Of a stretch of 15,675 nucleotides of DNA, positions 1 through 5,938 are shown piece by piece; the stretch's first letter is position 1, and every line of letters begins with the position of its first letter. A program made the translations under genes and the position numbers. Where the stretch lies: NCBI RefSeq assembly GCF_934424005.1, contig NZ_CAKRXI010000051.1, positions 1-15,675 on the forward strand, in the 5' to 3' direction. Origin of the DNA: an uncultured Blautia sp. (GTDB lineage Bacteria; Bacillota; Clostridia; Lachnospirales; Lachnospiraceae). The notes under the pieces are model-generated. The model made no database searches. It had not been told where the DNA came from and saw only the letters and a list, made by a program, of their open reading frames with translations.

Positions 1-44
1 GCAATATAAAGAAAAGACAAAATCAAAGATAAAGGTGATATTTA

Positions 45-959
45 ATGTTTTTAAAGAGGAAGATGAACGACTCTACAAACAGTTGCTCAGATAAGATATT
101 ACAGATAAAAGAAAAAATTCAAGAAGCGGATGCTGTTGTAATAGGGGCTGGTGCGGGATTTTCCACATCAGCCGGTTTTGTGTACAACGGTGAAAGATTT
201 GATAAATATTTTTCGGATTTCAGAAAGAAATATGGATTTTCTGATATGTATTCAGGAGGCTTCTATCCATATAAAACATTGGAAAAACACTGGGGATACT
301 GGTGCAGATATATCTATATCAACCGATATATGGATGCGCCAAAACCGGTATATCAGAACCTGTATGAGCTGGTGAAAGAAAAAGATTATTTTGTCCTGAC
401 GACAAATGTGGATCATTGTTTCCAGAAGGCCGGCTTTGATAAAAACAGAATCTTTTATACACAGGGAGATTATGGTCTGTTTCAATGTAGTGAGCCTTGC
501 CATAAAGAAACCTATGACAATGAAGAAACTATTAAAAAAATGGTACTGAGTCAGGGATTTCAGATAAAAGACGGGGAACTACAAAAACCGGAAGACGGAG
601 AATTAAAGCTTACGGTTCCGACGGGGCTGATTCCATATTGTCCGCGCTGTGGTAAGCCGATGAGTATGAATCTCAGATCGGATCAGACATTTGTTGAAGA
701 TGACGGATGGCACCAGGCAGCAGAACGGTACGAGAAATTTATACAGGATCATAAAAAGCAGAAAATAGTGTTCCTTGAACTTGGTGTAGGATATAATACT
801 CCTGGTATTATAAAATATCCGTTCTGGCAGATGACAAACACATTTCAACATGCATTTTATGTGTGTCTGAACCAGGGTGAAGCATATTCACCGGAAGAAA
901 TAAGGAAAAAGTCTGTCTGCATGAATGAAGATATTGGAGAGATTCTGAAAGAGCTGTAG
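45..959 (+). CDS. Class M sirtuin (SirTM-like protein ADP-ribosyltransferase)
   Basis: A 304-residue cytoplasmic Sir2-superfamily NAD-binding protein. The sequence shows the Rossmann GAGAG loop at 34-38 followed by STSAG, TTNVD at 119-123 (Asn121), a four-cysteine zinc ribbon (Cys148, Cys152, Cys199, Cys202) and ELGVGYNTPG at 245-254. Ordinary sirtuins have a catalytic His in an HG motif; here the equivalent stretch is YTQGDYG with Gln140. That Asn/Gln pair is the hallmark of class M sirtuins, which are known to ADP-ribosylate a lipoylated GcvH-like carrier rather than deacetylate. The usual partners (macrodomain hydrolase, GcvH-L, lipoate ligase) are not downstream; anything upstream is outside the window. 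The start at 45 is supported by GGTGA about 6 nt upstream; Met7 (position 63) has an SD too close to use. Superfamily certain, class M assignment strong, substrate inferred. Confidence 0.88.
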   Translation: MFLKRKMNDSTNSCSDKILQIKEKIQEADAVVIGAGAGFSTSAGFVYNGERFDKYFSDFRKKYGFSDMYSGGFYPYKTLEKHWGYWCRYIYINRYMDAPKPVYQNLYELVKEKDYFVLTTNVDHCFQKAGFDKNRIFYTQGDYGLFQCSEPCHKETYDNEETIKKMVLSQGFQIKDGELQKPEDGELKLTVPTGLIPYCPRCGKPMSMNLRSDQTFVEDDGWHQAAERYEKFIQDHKKQKIVFLELGVGYNTPGIIKYPFWQMTNTFQHAFYVCLNQGEAYSPEEIRKKSVCMNEDIGEILKEL

Positions 960-1017
960 ACTTGTGATAAAGAGCGGCTGTGAACGGAGTAAATAGTGAC
1001 AAAAGAGGGGCGATAAA

Positions 1018-1592
1018 ATGATAATACAAACAGGAATGAGAACAGATATACCTGCATTTTATTCCAAATGGCTGAAATTCTTGCAGGATACACAAAGACA
1101 TGTGTAATCAGCTTTATAGATATTTATAAAAAGGTGGAACGCAATTTTCCAGAAGCAAAATCAGTACGGGCAGAAGACAGGGCTATGATAGGAAAAGCTT
1201 TTGTAAAAATAGCGTCAAAGTATGGAATGGTGCTGAAGCCTTGTGCAGAAGGAGAAGATCTTGCAAAATATGGTGCAGACTGCTCCGGATGTATGACCGT
1301 TCATACATTTGAGACAGCCCTCCATAGCAGACTGGAAGTTCCAAAGAGAAAGAAAAATCAGAGAAATGGGGAATGTGCATGTCTTTTGGGGACAGATATA
1401 GGTGCCTATGATACTTGCGGACATTTGTGTAAATATTGTTATGCGAATGTAAATCCGGTTCTAGTCAAAGAAAATATGAGAAAGCATAATCCTGCATCTC
1501 CTTTTTTAATTGGTGGATATATGCCAGGTGATATTGTTCGCGAGGCGACTCAGAAAAGCTGGATTGACAGACAGATTCAATTGGAATTTTAG
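1018..1592 (+). pseudogene. Decayed DUF1848 protein (internal deletion plus frame change)
   Basis: ATG at 1018 after an AGAGGGG ribosome site opens a reading frame beginning MIIQTGMRTDIPAFYSKW, which is the typical DUF1848 N-terminus. That frame ends at 1107. From about 1080 the homology continues in another frame with TKTCVISFIDIYKK and runs to the stop at 1590-1592. This second part carries the family's cysteine-rich C-terminus: CACLLGTDIGAYDTCG and then CKYCYAN, a probable Fe-S ligand set. Intact family members are roughly 300 residues, so about 130 codons between the N-terminal tag and the C-terminal half are missing. DUF1848 has no established function. The ATG at 1068 opens the C-terminal frame but has no good SD, so a functional C-terminal product is possible but unlikely. 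The gene follows the sirtuin by 58 nt and was probably in the same transcript. Confidence 0.82.
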
Positions 1593-1595
1593 GAA

Positions 1596-1654
1596 GTTCT
1601 GAAAATAAACGAGGCACACTCTTTTGGTAGGAAAACCAATGGAGAGTGTCTTTT
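1596..1654. repeat. 59-bp direct repeat, left copy
   Basis: This copy matches 2270-2328 at 57 of 59 positions (differences at 1610 and 1618), offset by 674 bp. It starts 3 nt after the DUF1848 stop codon and includes a terminator hairpin. The pair brackets the toxin-antitoxin module exactly. Confidence 0.93.
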
Positions 1655-1656
1655 TT
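1616..1656 (+). terminator. Intrinsic terminator after the sirtuin/DUF1848 unit
   Basis: ACACTCT (1616-1622) pairs with AGAGTGT (1643-1649), and an inner TTGGT (1624-1628) pairs with ACCAA (1635-1639) around a six-base loop. The stem is followed by CTTTTTT. Confidence 0.8.
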
Positions 1657-1672
1657 CGTCGAAAAAATCTCA

Positions 1673-1702
1673 TTGCATAAGTATTGGTAGTATGATTATA
1701 AT
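1673..1702 (+). promoter_or_regulatory. Candidate promoter of the toxin-antitoxin operon
   Basis: TTGCAT at 1673-1678, an 18-nt spacer and a perfect TATAAT at 1697-1702 lie 87 nt upstream of the antitoxin ATG. The -35 is only a partial match. Confidence 0.55.
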
Positions 1703-1789
1703 AGATGTAAAGAAAACGAAATAAGCTAGGAAGATATAAATTATAAGAAGTGAATAAAATATAGGATAATCTGAAAGGAGGAATTGTCA

Positions 1790-1960
1790 ATGGGAGTAAC
1801 AGTAAAAAAATCAGATTTTATAGATGCAATGGAAGAGAACCAGAAGGATGTCCGTAAGATGGTAATGGACAGTTACCATGATATTGAAAAGGGAAAAGGA
1901 AGAGACTACAAAGAGTTTTTTGCAGAATTAGAAAGCAGGTACAGGAATGCAAATGTATAA
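1790..1960 (+). CDS. Small antitoxin-like protein of a type II toxin-antitoxin pair
   Basis: A 56-residue charged protein beginning MGVTVKKSDFIDAMEENQKD, with ATG at 1790 preceded by a strong AAGGAGG about 8 nt upstream. No named DNA-binding fold can be assigned by eye. The antitoxin role is inferred from size, charge, its place immediately before a RelE/ParE-like toxin, and the overlap of the two genes (toxin ATG at 1947 or 1953, antitoxin stop at 1958-1960), which is typical of toxin-antitoxin operons. The C-terminal half (KGRDYKEFFAELESRY) would be the expected toxin-binding segment. Such antitoxins usually repress their own promoter, here probably the one at 1673-1702. Confidence 0.72.
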   Translation: MGVTVKKSDFIDAMEENQKDVRKMVMDSYHDIEKGKGRDYKEFFAELESRYRNANV

Positions 1961-2276
1961 AGTTATGATGCTTCCTCTGGCAGAGGAAGATATCATGAAT
2001 AATACGGATTATATTGCGTTCGAGAAAAAATCACCTGAAACAGCATTAGAATTGGCAATGGGTTTTCGTAACACCATTGCCAAACTTGAATTTATGCCGA
2101 AACAGCATGAATTGGATGAGGATGAAGAATTAGCAGCGCGAGAAATCCGGAAGTGCTATTATAAAAATTACAAGATATATTTCTTTATAGATGAAAGAAT
2201 TAGAACAGTATACGTGTTGAGAGTCTTACATATGCTGGTGAATGCAAAACCATTGTTACTGAATATGAGGTTCTGA
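1947..2276 (+). CDS. RelE/ParE-superfamily toxin
   Basis: A protein of about 109 residues with the family's pattern: N-terminal YKVMMLPLAEEDI, helices with DYIAFEKKSPETALEL and FRNTIAKLE, then the beta-strand core REIRKCYYKNYKIYFFI and TVYVLRVLHM. The family contains mRNA interferases (RelE) and gyrase poisons (ParE); which applies here cannot be told from sequence alone. The first ATG (1947) overlaps the antitoxin by 14 nt. The second ATG (1953, two codons in) is better placed behind AGGA at 1943-1946 and gives the more typical MYKV start, so it may be the real one. The stop codon at 2274-2276 lies inside the right-hand 59-bp repeat. The pair forms a compact operon ending in its own terminator. 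Confidence 0.85.
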   Translation: MQMYKVMMLPLAEEDIMNNTDYIAFEKKSPETALELAMGFRNTIAKLEFMPKQHELDEDEELAAREIRKCYYKNYKIYFFIDERIRTVYVLRVLHMLVNAKPLLLNMRF

Positions 2277-2328
2277 AAATAAATGAGGCACTCTCTTTTG
2301 GTAGGAAAACCAATGGAGAGTGTCTTTT
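2270..2328. repeat. 59-bp direct repeat, right copy
   Basis: Second copy of the repeat at 1596-1654, 57/59 identical. It begins within the last codons of the toxin gene and contains that operon's terminator. Confidence 0.93.
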
Positions 2329-2335
2329 GTTTTTG
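2289..2335 (+). terminator. Intrinsic terminator of the toxin-antitoxin operon
   Basis: Same hairpin as the left copy: ACTCT (2290-2294) with AGAGT (2317-2321), and an inner TTGGT/ACCAA stem, followed by CTTTTGTTTTT. Confidence 0.75.
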
Positions 2336-2360
2336 GGAGAGAAAATCCAGAAAAAAATGC

Positions 2361-2374
2361 TGTAAGCGCTTACA
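2361..2374. promoter_or_regulatory. Catabolite-responsive element (cre) for CcpA
   Basis: TGTAAGCGCTTACA is a perfect 14-bp palindrome and fits the Gram-positive cre consensus TGWAARCGYTWNCW at every position. It overlaps where the -35 of the following promoter should be (the -10 is at 2383), a layout expected to give CcpA-type repression of the HIT/MATE operon. Another LacI/GalR-family repressor could use the same palindrome. Confidence 0.75.
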
Positions 2375-2379
2375 TATTG

Positions 2380-2388
2380 TGATATACT
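2380..2388 (+). promoter_or_regulatory. Extended -10 promoter of the HIT/MATE operon
   Basis: TGATATACT gives a TG dinucleotide one base before TATACT (2383-2388), an extended -10. The -35 region at about 2360 is poor and overlaps the cre palindrome, consistent with dependence on the extended -10. Confidence 0.6.
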
Positions 2389-2422
2389 ATGCTGTATAAA
2401 GTGAAAAACAGTGAACTATAAA

Positions 2423-2465
2423 GAAAATTCGTAACTGTTCAGTACACTCACAGTTACGAATTTTC
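2423..2465. repeat. Perfect 16-bp inverted repeat in the HIT leader
   Basis: GAAAATTCGTAACTGT (2423-2438) is the exact reverse complement of 2450-2465, with an 11-nt loop. It lies between the -10 and the HIT start codon. No long U-run follows on the plus strand, so it is not a classic terminator. It may be an operator, an mRNA-stability hairpin or an attenuator. Confidence 0.85.
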
Positions 2466-2500
2466 ACAACACTGGATCAAAAGAAAGGCAGGTATTTAAA

Positions 2501-2926
2501 ATGAAGGATCAGACTTGTGCATATTGCATGGAAGGAGAACTTGTTGCAGCATTTGGAATCAAAATCTGCGAACTGGAGAGCTCAAAAGTTTATTTATTTA
2601 AAGAGCAGAGCCATCCTGGACGTGTGATCGTGGCACATAAGAAACATGTCAGCGAGATTACAGAACTTACAGCAGAAGAAAGAAGTGCTTATATAGAGGA
2701 TATTAACAAAGTGGCTGCTGCGATGCATGATATTTTCCATCCGGACAAAGTAAATTACGGAGCATATGGAGACACAGGACACCATCTTCATTTCCATCTT
2801 GTACCAAAGTATAAAGATGAATATGAGTGGGGCGGTACTTTCGCAATGAATCCGGGTGAAAAAACACTGTCAGAAGAAGCTTATCAGGAAATGGTGGATA
2901 AGTACCGTGAAGCACTTACAAAATAA
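2501..2926 (+). CDS. HIT-family nucleotide hydrolase
   Basis: A 141-residue histidine-triad protein. The signature HLHFHLV sits at 95-101 (His95, His97, His99), within TGHHLHFHLVPKY. The N-terminal CAYC (Cys6, Cys9) resembles the zinc site seen in many bacterial HIT proteins. SHPGRVIVAHKKHV (37-50) is the usual nucleotide-binding strand. HIT enzymes hydrolyse AMP-linked substrates such as adenosine phosphoramidates, adenylated lysine or dinucleoside polyphosphates in the cytoplasm; the specific substrate is unknown here. Its TAA stop (2924-2926) shares its final A with the MATE start codon, so the two are co-transcribed and translationally coupled. Upstream lie a cre box, an extended -10 and a leader hairpin. 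The RBS is AAAGGCAGG about 9 nt before the ATG. Confidence 0.93.
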   Translation: MKDQTCAYCMEGELVAAFGIKICELESSKVYLFKEQSHPGRVIVAHKKHVSEITELTAEERSAYIEDINKVAAAMHDIFHPDKVNYGAYGDTGHHLHFHLVPKYKDEYEWGGTFAMNPGEKTLSEEAYQEMVDKYREALTK

Positions 2927-4254
2927 TGGAAAAAGATCTTACAGCAGGAAAAATAACACCCCAGCTTGTTAGGTTTACAATTCCGCTGGTCCTTGGTAAT
3001 TTGTTTCAGCTTACTTATAATGCTGTTGACAGCATTATCGTAGGAAGATTCGTCGGCAAGGAAGCTTTGGCAGCAGTTGGAATATGCAACCCGATATTAA
3101 CATTATTTATATTGTTCCTTAATGGCTTATGTCTGGGTGCAAGTATACTTATGGGAAATCAGTTTGGAGCCAGGGATTATGACAAACTTCATAGACAGAT
3201 AAGTACTACGATGATATCAGGTGTTATATTTTCAGCAATATTATCTGTTTTCTGTATTATATTTGCCCACCCAATTCTTAATATAATGAGAGTCGATCCA
3301 TCGATAATGTCAATGACGATTAATTATCTGCGGATCATATTTGCAGGACTCATCTTTACATTTATGTATAACTGTTTTGCAAGTACATTAAGAGCTTTGG
3401 GGGACAGTCAGTCACCATTGTATTTTCTTATAACAAGTGCAGTGATCAATATTATCGGTGACTTGTTCTTTGTGCTTTTTCTTAATTGGGGAAGTGAAGG
3501 ATGTGCTATAGCAACTGTGCTGAGCGAGGCTTTATCATGCCTTTTGTGCATCATATATATACAGAAGAAAGTACCTGTATTACAGCTCGGAAAAAAATGG
3601 CTTGTATTTGACAAAAGTCTGCTTGGAAAGACGATATCTTATGGATGGGCTTCTGCCATGCAGCAGGCAACTGTTCAGTTAGGTAAACTTGGAATCCAGG
3701 CAATTGTTAATTCAATGGGTGTTGCTATTGCAGCTGCATTTGCGGTTGTTAACAGAATTGATGATTTTGCATATACACCTGAGCAAAATATAGGACATGC
3801 AATGACGGCACTCATGGCTCAGAGCAAAGGGGCCGGTAAAAAAGACAGACTTAAAGAAGCATTCAAAAGCGGATTAAAAATTGAGTTCATATATGGAGTC
3901 ATCATATTTCTGGTATGCTTTTTGCTGGCCAATCCGCTTATGAGACTGTTTACAAATGATCCTGATGTAATAAGACATGGCGTTACATATCTTAGATTAA
4001 TCTCTGTAATGTATCTGTTACCTGCTGCTACAAATGGTATTCAGGGGTATTTCAGAGGAATAGGTGATCTTAAAATCACTCTTATAAGTAGTTTTGTTAA
4101 CATGGGAGTGCGTGTAGCTGTAGCTGCCATACTTGTATTCCTGTTTTCATTACAGATAGAAGCATTGCCATATTCATATCTGGCCGGATGGATTGGTATG
4201 CTTGTGGCTGAACTTCCTCTGCTGATTAGAAGCTATAAAAATTTGAAATTTTAA
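2926..4254 (+). CDS. MATE-family multidrug/toxic compound exporter
   Basis: A 442-residue polytopic membrane protein with two homologous MATE halves (about 12-175 and 232-400) and about 12 hydrophobic segments. N-terminal LTAGKITPQLVRFTIPLVLG and the following NLFQLTYNAVDSIIVGRFVG are typical of the NorM/DinF-like clostridial group; GNQFGARDYDKL follows the second helix and RALGDSQSPLYF is the equivalent of the conserved RxxGD loop. In the second half, FRGIGDLKITL is the matching motif. Family members export cationic drugs, dyes or metabolites in exchange for Na+ or H+. The start ATG overlaps the HIT stop codon (TAATG), so this is the distal gene of a two-gene operon. Length is normal and no damage is visible. 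Substrate cannot be predicted. Confidence 0.95.
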   Translation: MEKDLTAGKITPQLVRFTIPLVLGNLFQLTYNAVDSIIVGRFVGKEALAAVGICNPILTLFILFLNGLCLGASILMGNQFGARDYDKLHRQISTTMISGVIFSAILSVFCIIFAHPILNIMRVDPSIMSMTINYLRIIFAGLIFTFMYNCFASTLRALGDSQSPLYFLITSAVINIIGDLFFVLFLNWGSEGCAIATVLSEALSCLLCIIYIQKKVPVLQLGKKWLVFDKSLLGKTISYGWASAMQQATVQLGKLGIQAIVNSMGVAIAAAFAVVNRIDDFAYTPEQNIGHAMTALMAQSKGAGKKDRLKEAFKSGLKIEFIYGVIIFLVCFLLANPLMRLFTNDPDVIRHGVTYLRLISVMYLLPAATNGIQGYFRGIGDLKITLISSFVNMGVRVAVAAILVFLFSLQIEALPYSYLAGWIGMLVAELPLLIRSYKNLKF

Positions 4255-4297
4255 CGAAACTGCTTTGGAGTCAGCCCGGTATACTTTGTAAAATGCT

Positions 4298-4329
4298 CCC
4301 ACCACTTAAATCTCAGATTTTAAAGTGGG
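4298..4329. repeat. CCCACC-type hairpin, possible IS200/IS605 end remnant
   Basis: CCACTT (4302-4307) pairs with AAGTGG (4323-4328), and AAATC (4308-4312) pairs with GATTT (4316-4320), with a TA bulge and a three-base loop. CTCCCACC hairpins of this look are often found at the right ends of IS200/IS605-type elements, but no transposase or TnpB is present, so the origin is a guess. Confidence 0.35.
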
Positions 4330-4455
4330 TGCTTCTATGGGCTATAATTTTCAATGAGAACTTGAAATCCTGATAGGCAACATATATGATAGCGCATACG
4401 ACCGAATTTCACTGTCGGATTTGTAGAATAAAACTGAATATGGAACAAAAACACG

Positions 4456-4491
4456 AGCAGTTAGTCTATGAAAAATAGGTTAGCTGCTTTT
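4456..4491 (+). terminator. 14-bp hairpin followed by a short T run
   Basis: The left arm 4456-4469 pairs fully, including several G-T pairs, with 4475-4488 (ATAGGTTAGCTGCT) around the loop GAAAA, followed by TTTT. It could end transcription from upstream or insulate the MarR operon. Confidence 0.5.
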
Positions 4492-4558
4492 CTGCAAAAA
4501 GGGAGGTGCGGCGTATAGGATATGAACGTAAAGATGTAGAGAAAGATTGAGATAATAA

Positions 4559-4587
4559 TTGACATAGCACAACAATTACCTTATAAT
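4559..4587 (+). promoter_or_regulatory. Consensus promoter of the MarR operon
   Basis: TTGACA (4559-4564), a 17-nt spacer and TATAAT (4582-4587) match the sigma-A consensus at all twelve positions. It should be very strong unless repressed. Confidence 0.88.
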
Positions 4588-4605
4588 CGTTCTAAAAAGA
4601 ACGAT
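4586..4605. promoter_or_regulatory. Palindromic operator, probably for MarR autoregulation
   Basis: ATCGTTCT (4586-4593), a four-base spacer AAAA, and AGAACGAT (4598-4605) form a perfect 8-bp-arm palindrome. It overlaps the end of the -10 and the expected transcription start, so a bound dimer would block polymerase. Its location just before the marR gene makes that protein the likely ligand. Confidence 0.72.
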
Positions 4606-4618
4606 AAAGGAGGAAACG

Positions 4619-5068
4619 ATGTATTTCTGGGATCAGCACAAGACAATTACAAACTATTATGAATTGCTTTCGAGCGGGATATGTGACCGGTACGGATTAA
4701 CGCAGATGGAATACGATATACTTATGTTCCTGCACAACAATCCGCAGCTCAATACCGCCGCAGAAATCGTAAAGGTCAGGAAATCGACCAAATCACATGT
4801 ATCCACTTCTCTGAAAAGTCTGGAAAACAACGGACTGATCAGAAGAATACAAAGTAAAGATAATAAAAAGCATATTGAGATTGTTTTATTGGATAAGGCA
4901 GAGATAATTGTGGAGGCAGGATTAAATATGCAGAAGCAATTTGCCCAAAATGTTTTAAACGGGTTGACAGAAGAAGAAATACATATGTGCATCAATGTAT
5001 TTAATAAAATCTGCAGTAATGCAGAAAAATGTTTGAAAGAACATAAGGAGAACGCAAATAAAAGCTAA
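4619..5068 (+). CDS. MarR-family transcriptional regulator
   Basis: A 149-residue winged helix-turn-helix protein. YDILMFLHNNPQLNTAAEIV (32-51) is the first part of the fold, KSTKSHVSTSLKSLENNGLI (55-74) holds the recognition helix and the following helix, and RRIQSKDNKKHIEIVL (75-90) is the wing. Flanking helices (1-28 and 95-140) would form the dimer interface. MarR proteins usually repress their own operon and release DNA when they bind a small phenolic or other ligand. Here AAGGAGG lies about 5 nt before the ATG, and a consensus promoter with a palindromic operator precedes it. The downstream remnant and membrane protein (5192-5872) are packed closely and are likely regulated targets. The family call is firm; the ligand is unknown. 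Confidence 0.92.
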   Translation: MYFWDQHKTITNYYELLSSGICDRYGLTQMEYDILMFLHNNPQLNTAAEIVKVRKSTKSHVSTSLKSLENNGLIRRIQSKDNKKHIEIVLLDKAEIIVEAGLNMQKQFAQNVLNGLTEEEIHMCINVFNKICSNAEKCLKEHKENANKS

Positions 5069-5189
5069 GTTTTGTGTAAAGAAAAAAAGCTTGCTGTTAA
5101 TTGCCGGAATCGTGTGGATGATAGCGGGCGTTATGTTTACAAGAAATTATTTTTTATATAATCAATTGATAGAAGAGGAGCAGAATTAA
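5058..5189 (+). pseudogene. Remnant or tiny one-helix membrane protein after marR
   Basis: Between the MarR stop and the next gene, one frame remains open to a TAA at 5187-5189 and encodes KFCVKKKSLLLIAGIVWM followed by IAGVMFTRNYFLYNQLIEEE: a basic head, one transmembrane helix and an acidic tail. It resembles the first segment of longer clostridial membrane proteins, so it may be a truncated gene. There is no ATG upstream of the helix. The only well-placed codon is ATA at 5058, seven bases after AAGGAG (5045-5050), which looks like a mutated start or a rare ATA start. It overlaps the marR end by 11 nt and stops 2 nt before the next ATG. Translation is unproven. Confidence 0.38.
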
Positions 5190-5191
5190 GA

Positions 5192-5872
5192 ATGAAAGAG
5201 AATACGTATAAACCACAGATTCCGGACATGGTGGAAGCAATATTTGATGCAGCGTATCTGACTTTTGATCTGGTAGCCGCAATTTTGTTTTTTGTATATG
5301 CAAAAGGAAACACATTATTTGTACTTTATGGAATTCTGACATTGACGCTTTGTGGAGGAGATGCTTTCCATCTGGTGCCAAGAATTATCAGAGCAATGCG
5401 CGGAACCAGCGATAAGATAAAAAGACAGCTTGGTATAGGATTACAGGTATCGTCGATTACAATGACGGTGTTTTATATTATTCTGATGTATATCTGGAAG
5501 TTTACATTCCCGGAATTTACGTTACCGGTAGCAATTGAGGCCATCGTCTGGATATCGGCGGTTGTCAGAATTGTGATATGTCTGTTCCCGCAGAATAACT
5601 GGTGCACAGATGAAGGAAACATGAAATTGTCGATCATCAGAAATACAGTCTTTGCAGTGACAGGGATCGGAGTCATTATTCTGTATGCGATTTCTGCAAA
5701 TGCAAATGGATATCATATGACAAGGATGGTTGCAGCAATTATTATTTCATTTGGTTGTTATCTTCCGGTAACGTTATTCAGCAAAACAAAACCGAAGGTT
5801 GGATTGTTGATGATTCCAAAGACATGCGCCTATATGTGGGTTATAGCGATGGGACTCCAGCTTTTGTTTTAA
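5192..5872 (+). CDS. Uncharacterised seven-helix membrane protein
   Basis: A 226-residue hydrophobic protein with about seven predicted transmembrane segments (approximately 20-37, 40-60, 82-101, 110-132, 148-168, 178-196 and 205-225). It has no recognised domain. Distinctive polar motifs are CGGDAFHLVPRI (54-65) after helix 2 and FPQNNW (132-137) after helix 4, which could be functional loops. AGAGGAG upstream serves as the ribosome site. The gene starts 2 nt after the remnant at 5058-5189 and sits in the MarR operon, so it is a likely MarR-controlled function, perhaps transport or sensing. No enzymatic role can be assigned from the sequence. Confidence 0.85.
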   Translation: MKENTYKPQIPDMVEAIFDAAYLTFDLVAAILFFVYAKGNTLFVLYGILTLTLCGGDAFHLVPRIIRAMRGTSDKIKRQLGIGLQVSSITMTVFYIILMYIWKFTFPEFTLPVAIEAIVWISAVVRIVICLFPQNNWCTDEGNMKLSIIRNTVFAVTGIGVIILYAISANANGYHMTRMVAAIIISFGCYLPVTLFSKTKPKVGLLMIPKTCAYMWVIAMGLQLLF

Positions 5873-5938
5873 AAGAATAAGACAATCCGGAGATATACAT
5901 CAGACAGAGAACTAAATAGAAACAAAGGAGCAGATATT

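Larger units (their letters stand above)
4255..4618. other. Gene-free region between MATE and MarR genes
   Basis: 364 bases with no convincing gene; the longest open stretches are short and lack ribosome sites. It holds two hairpins (about 4298-4329 and 4456-4491) and the MarR promoter/operator at its right end. A short frame near 4262 reads CFGVSPVYFVK, faintly like the end of an AraC-family protein, but this is too short to call. The stretch may be the scar of a lost gene or mobile element. Confidence 0.6.
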
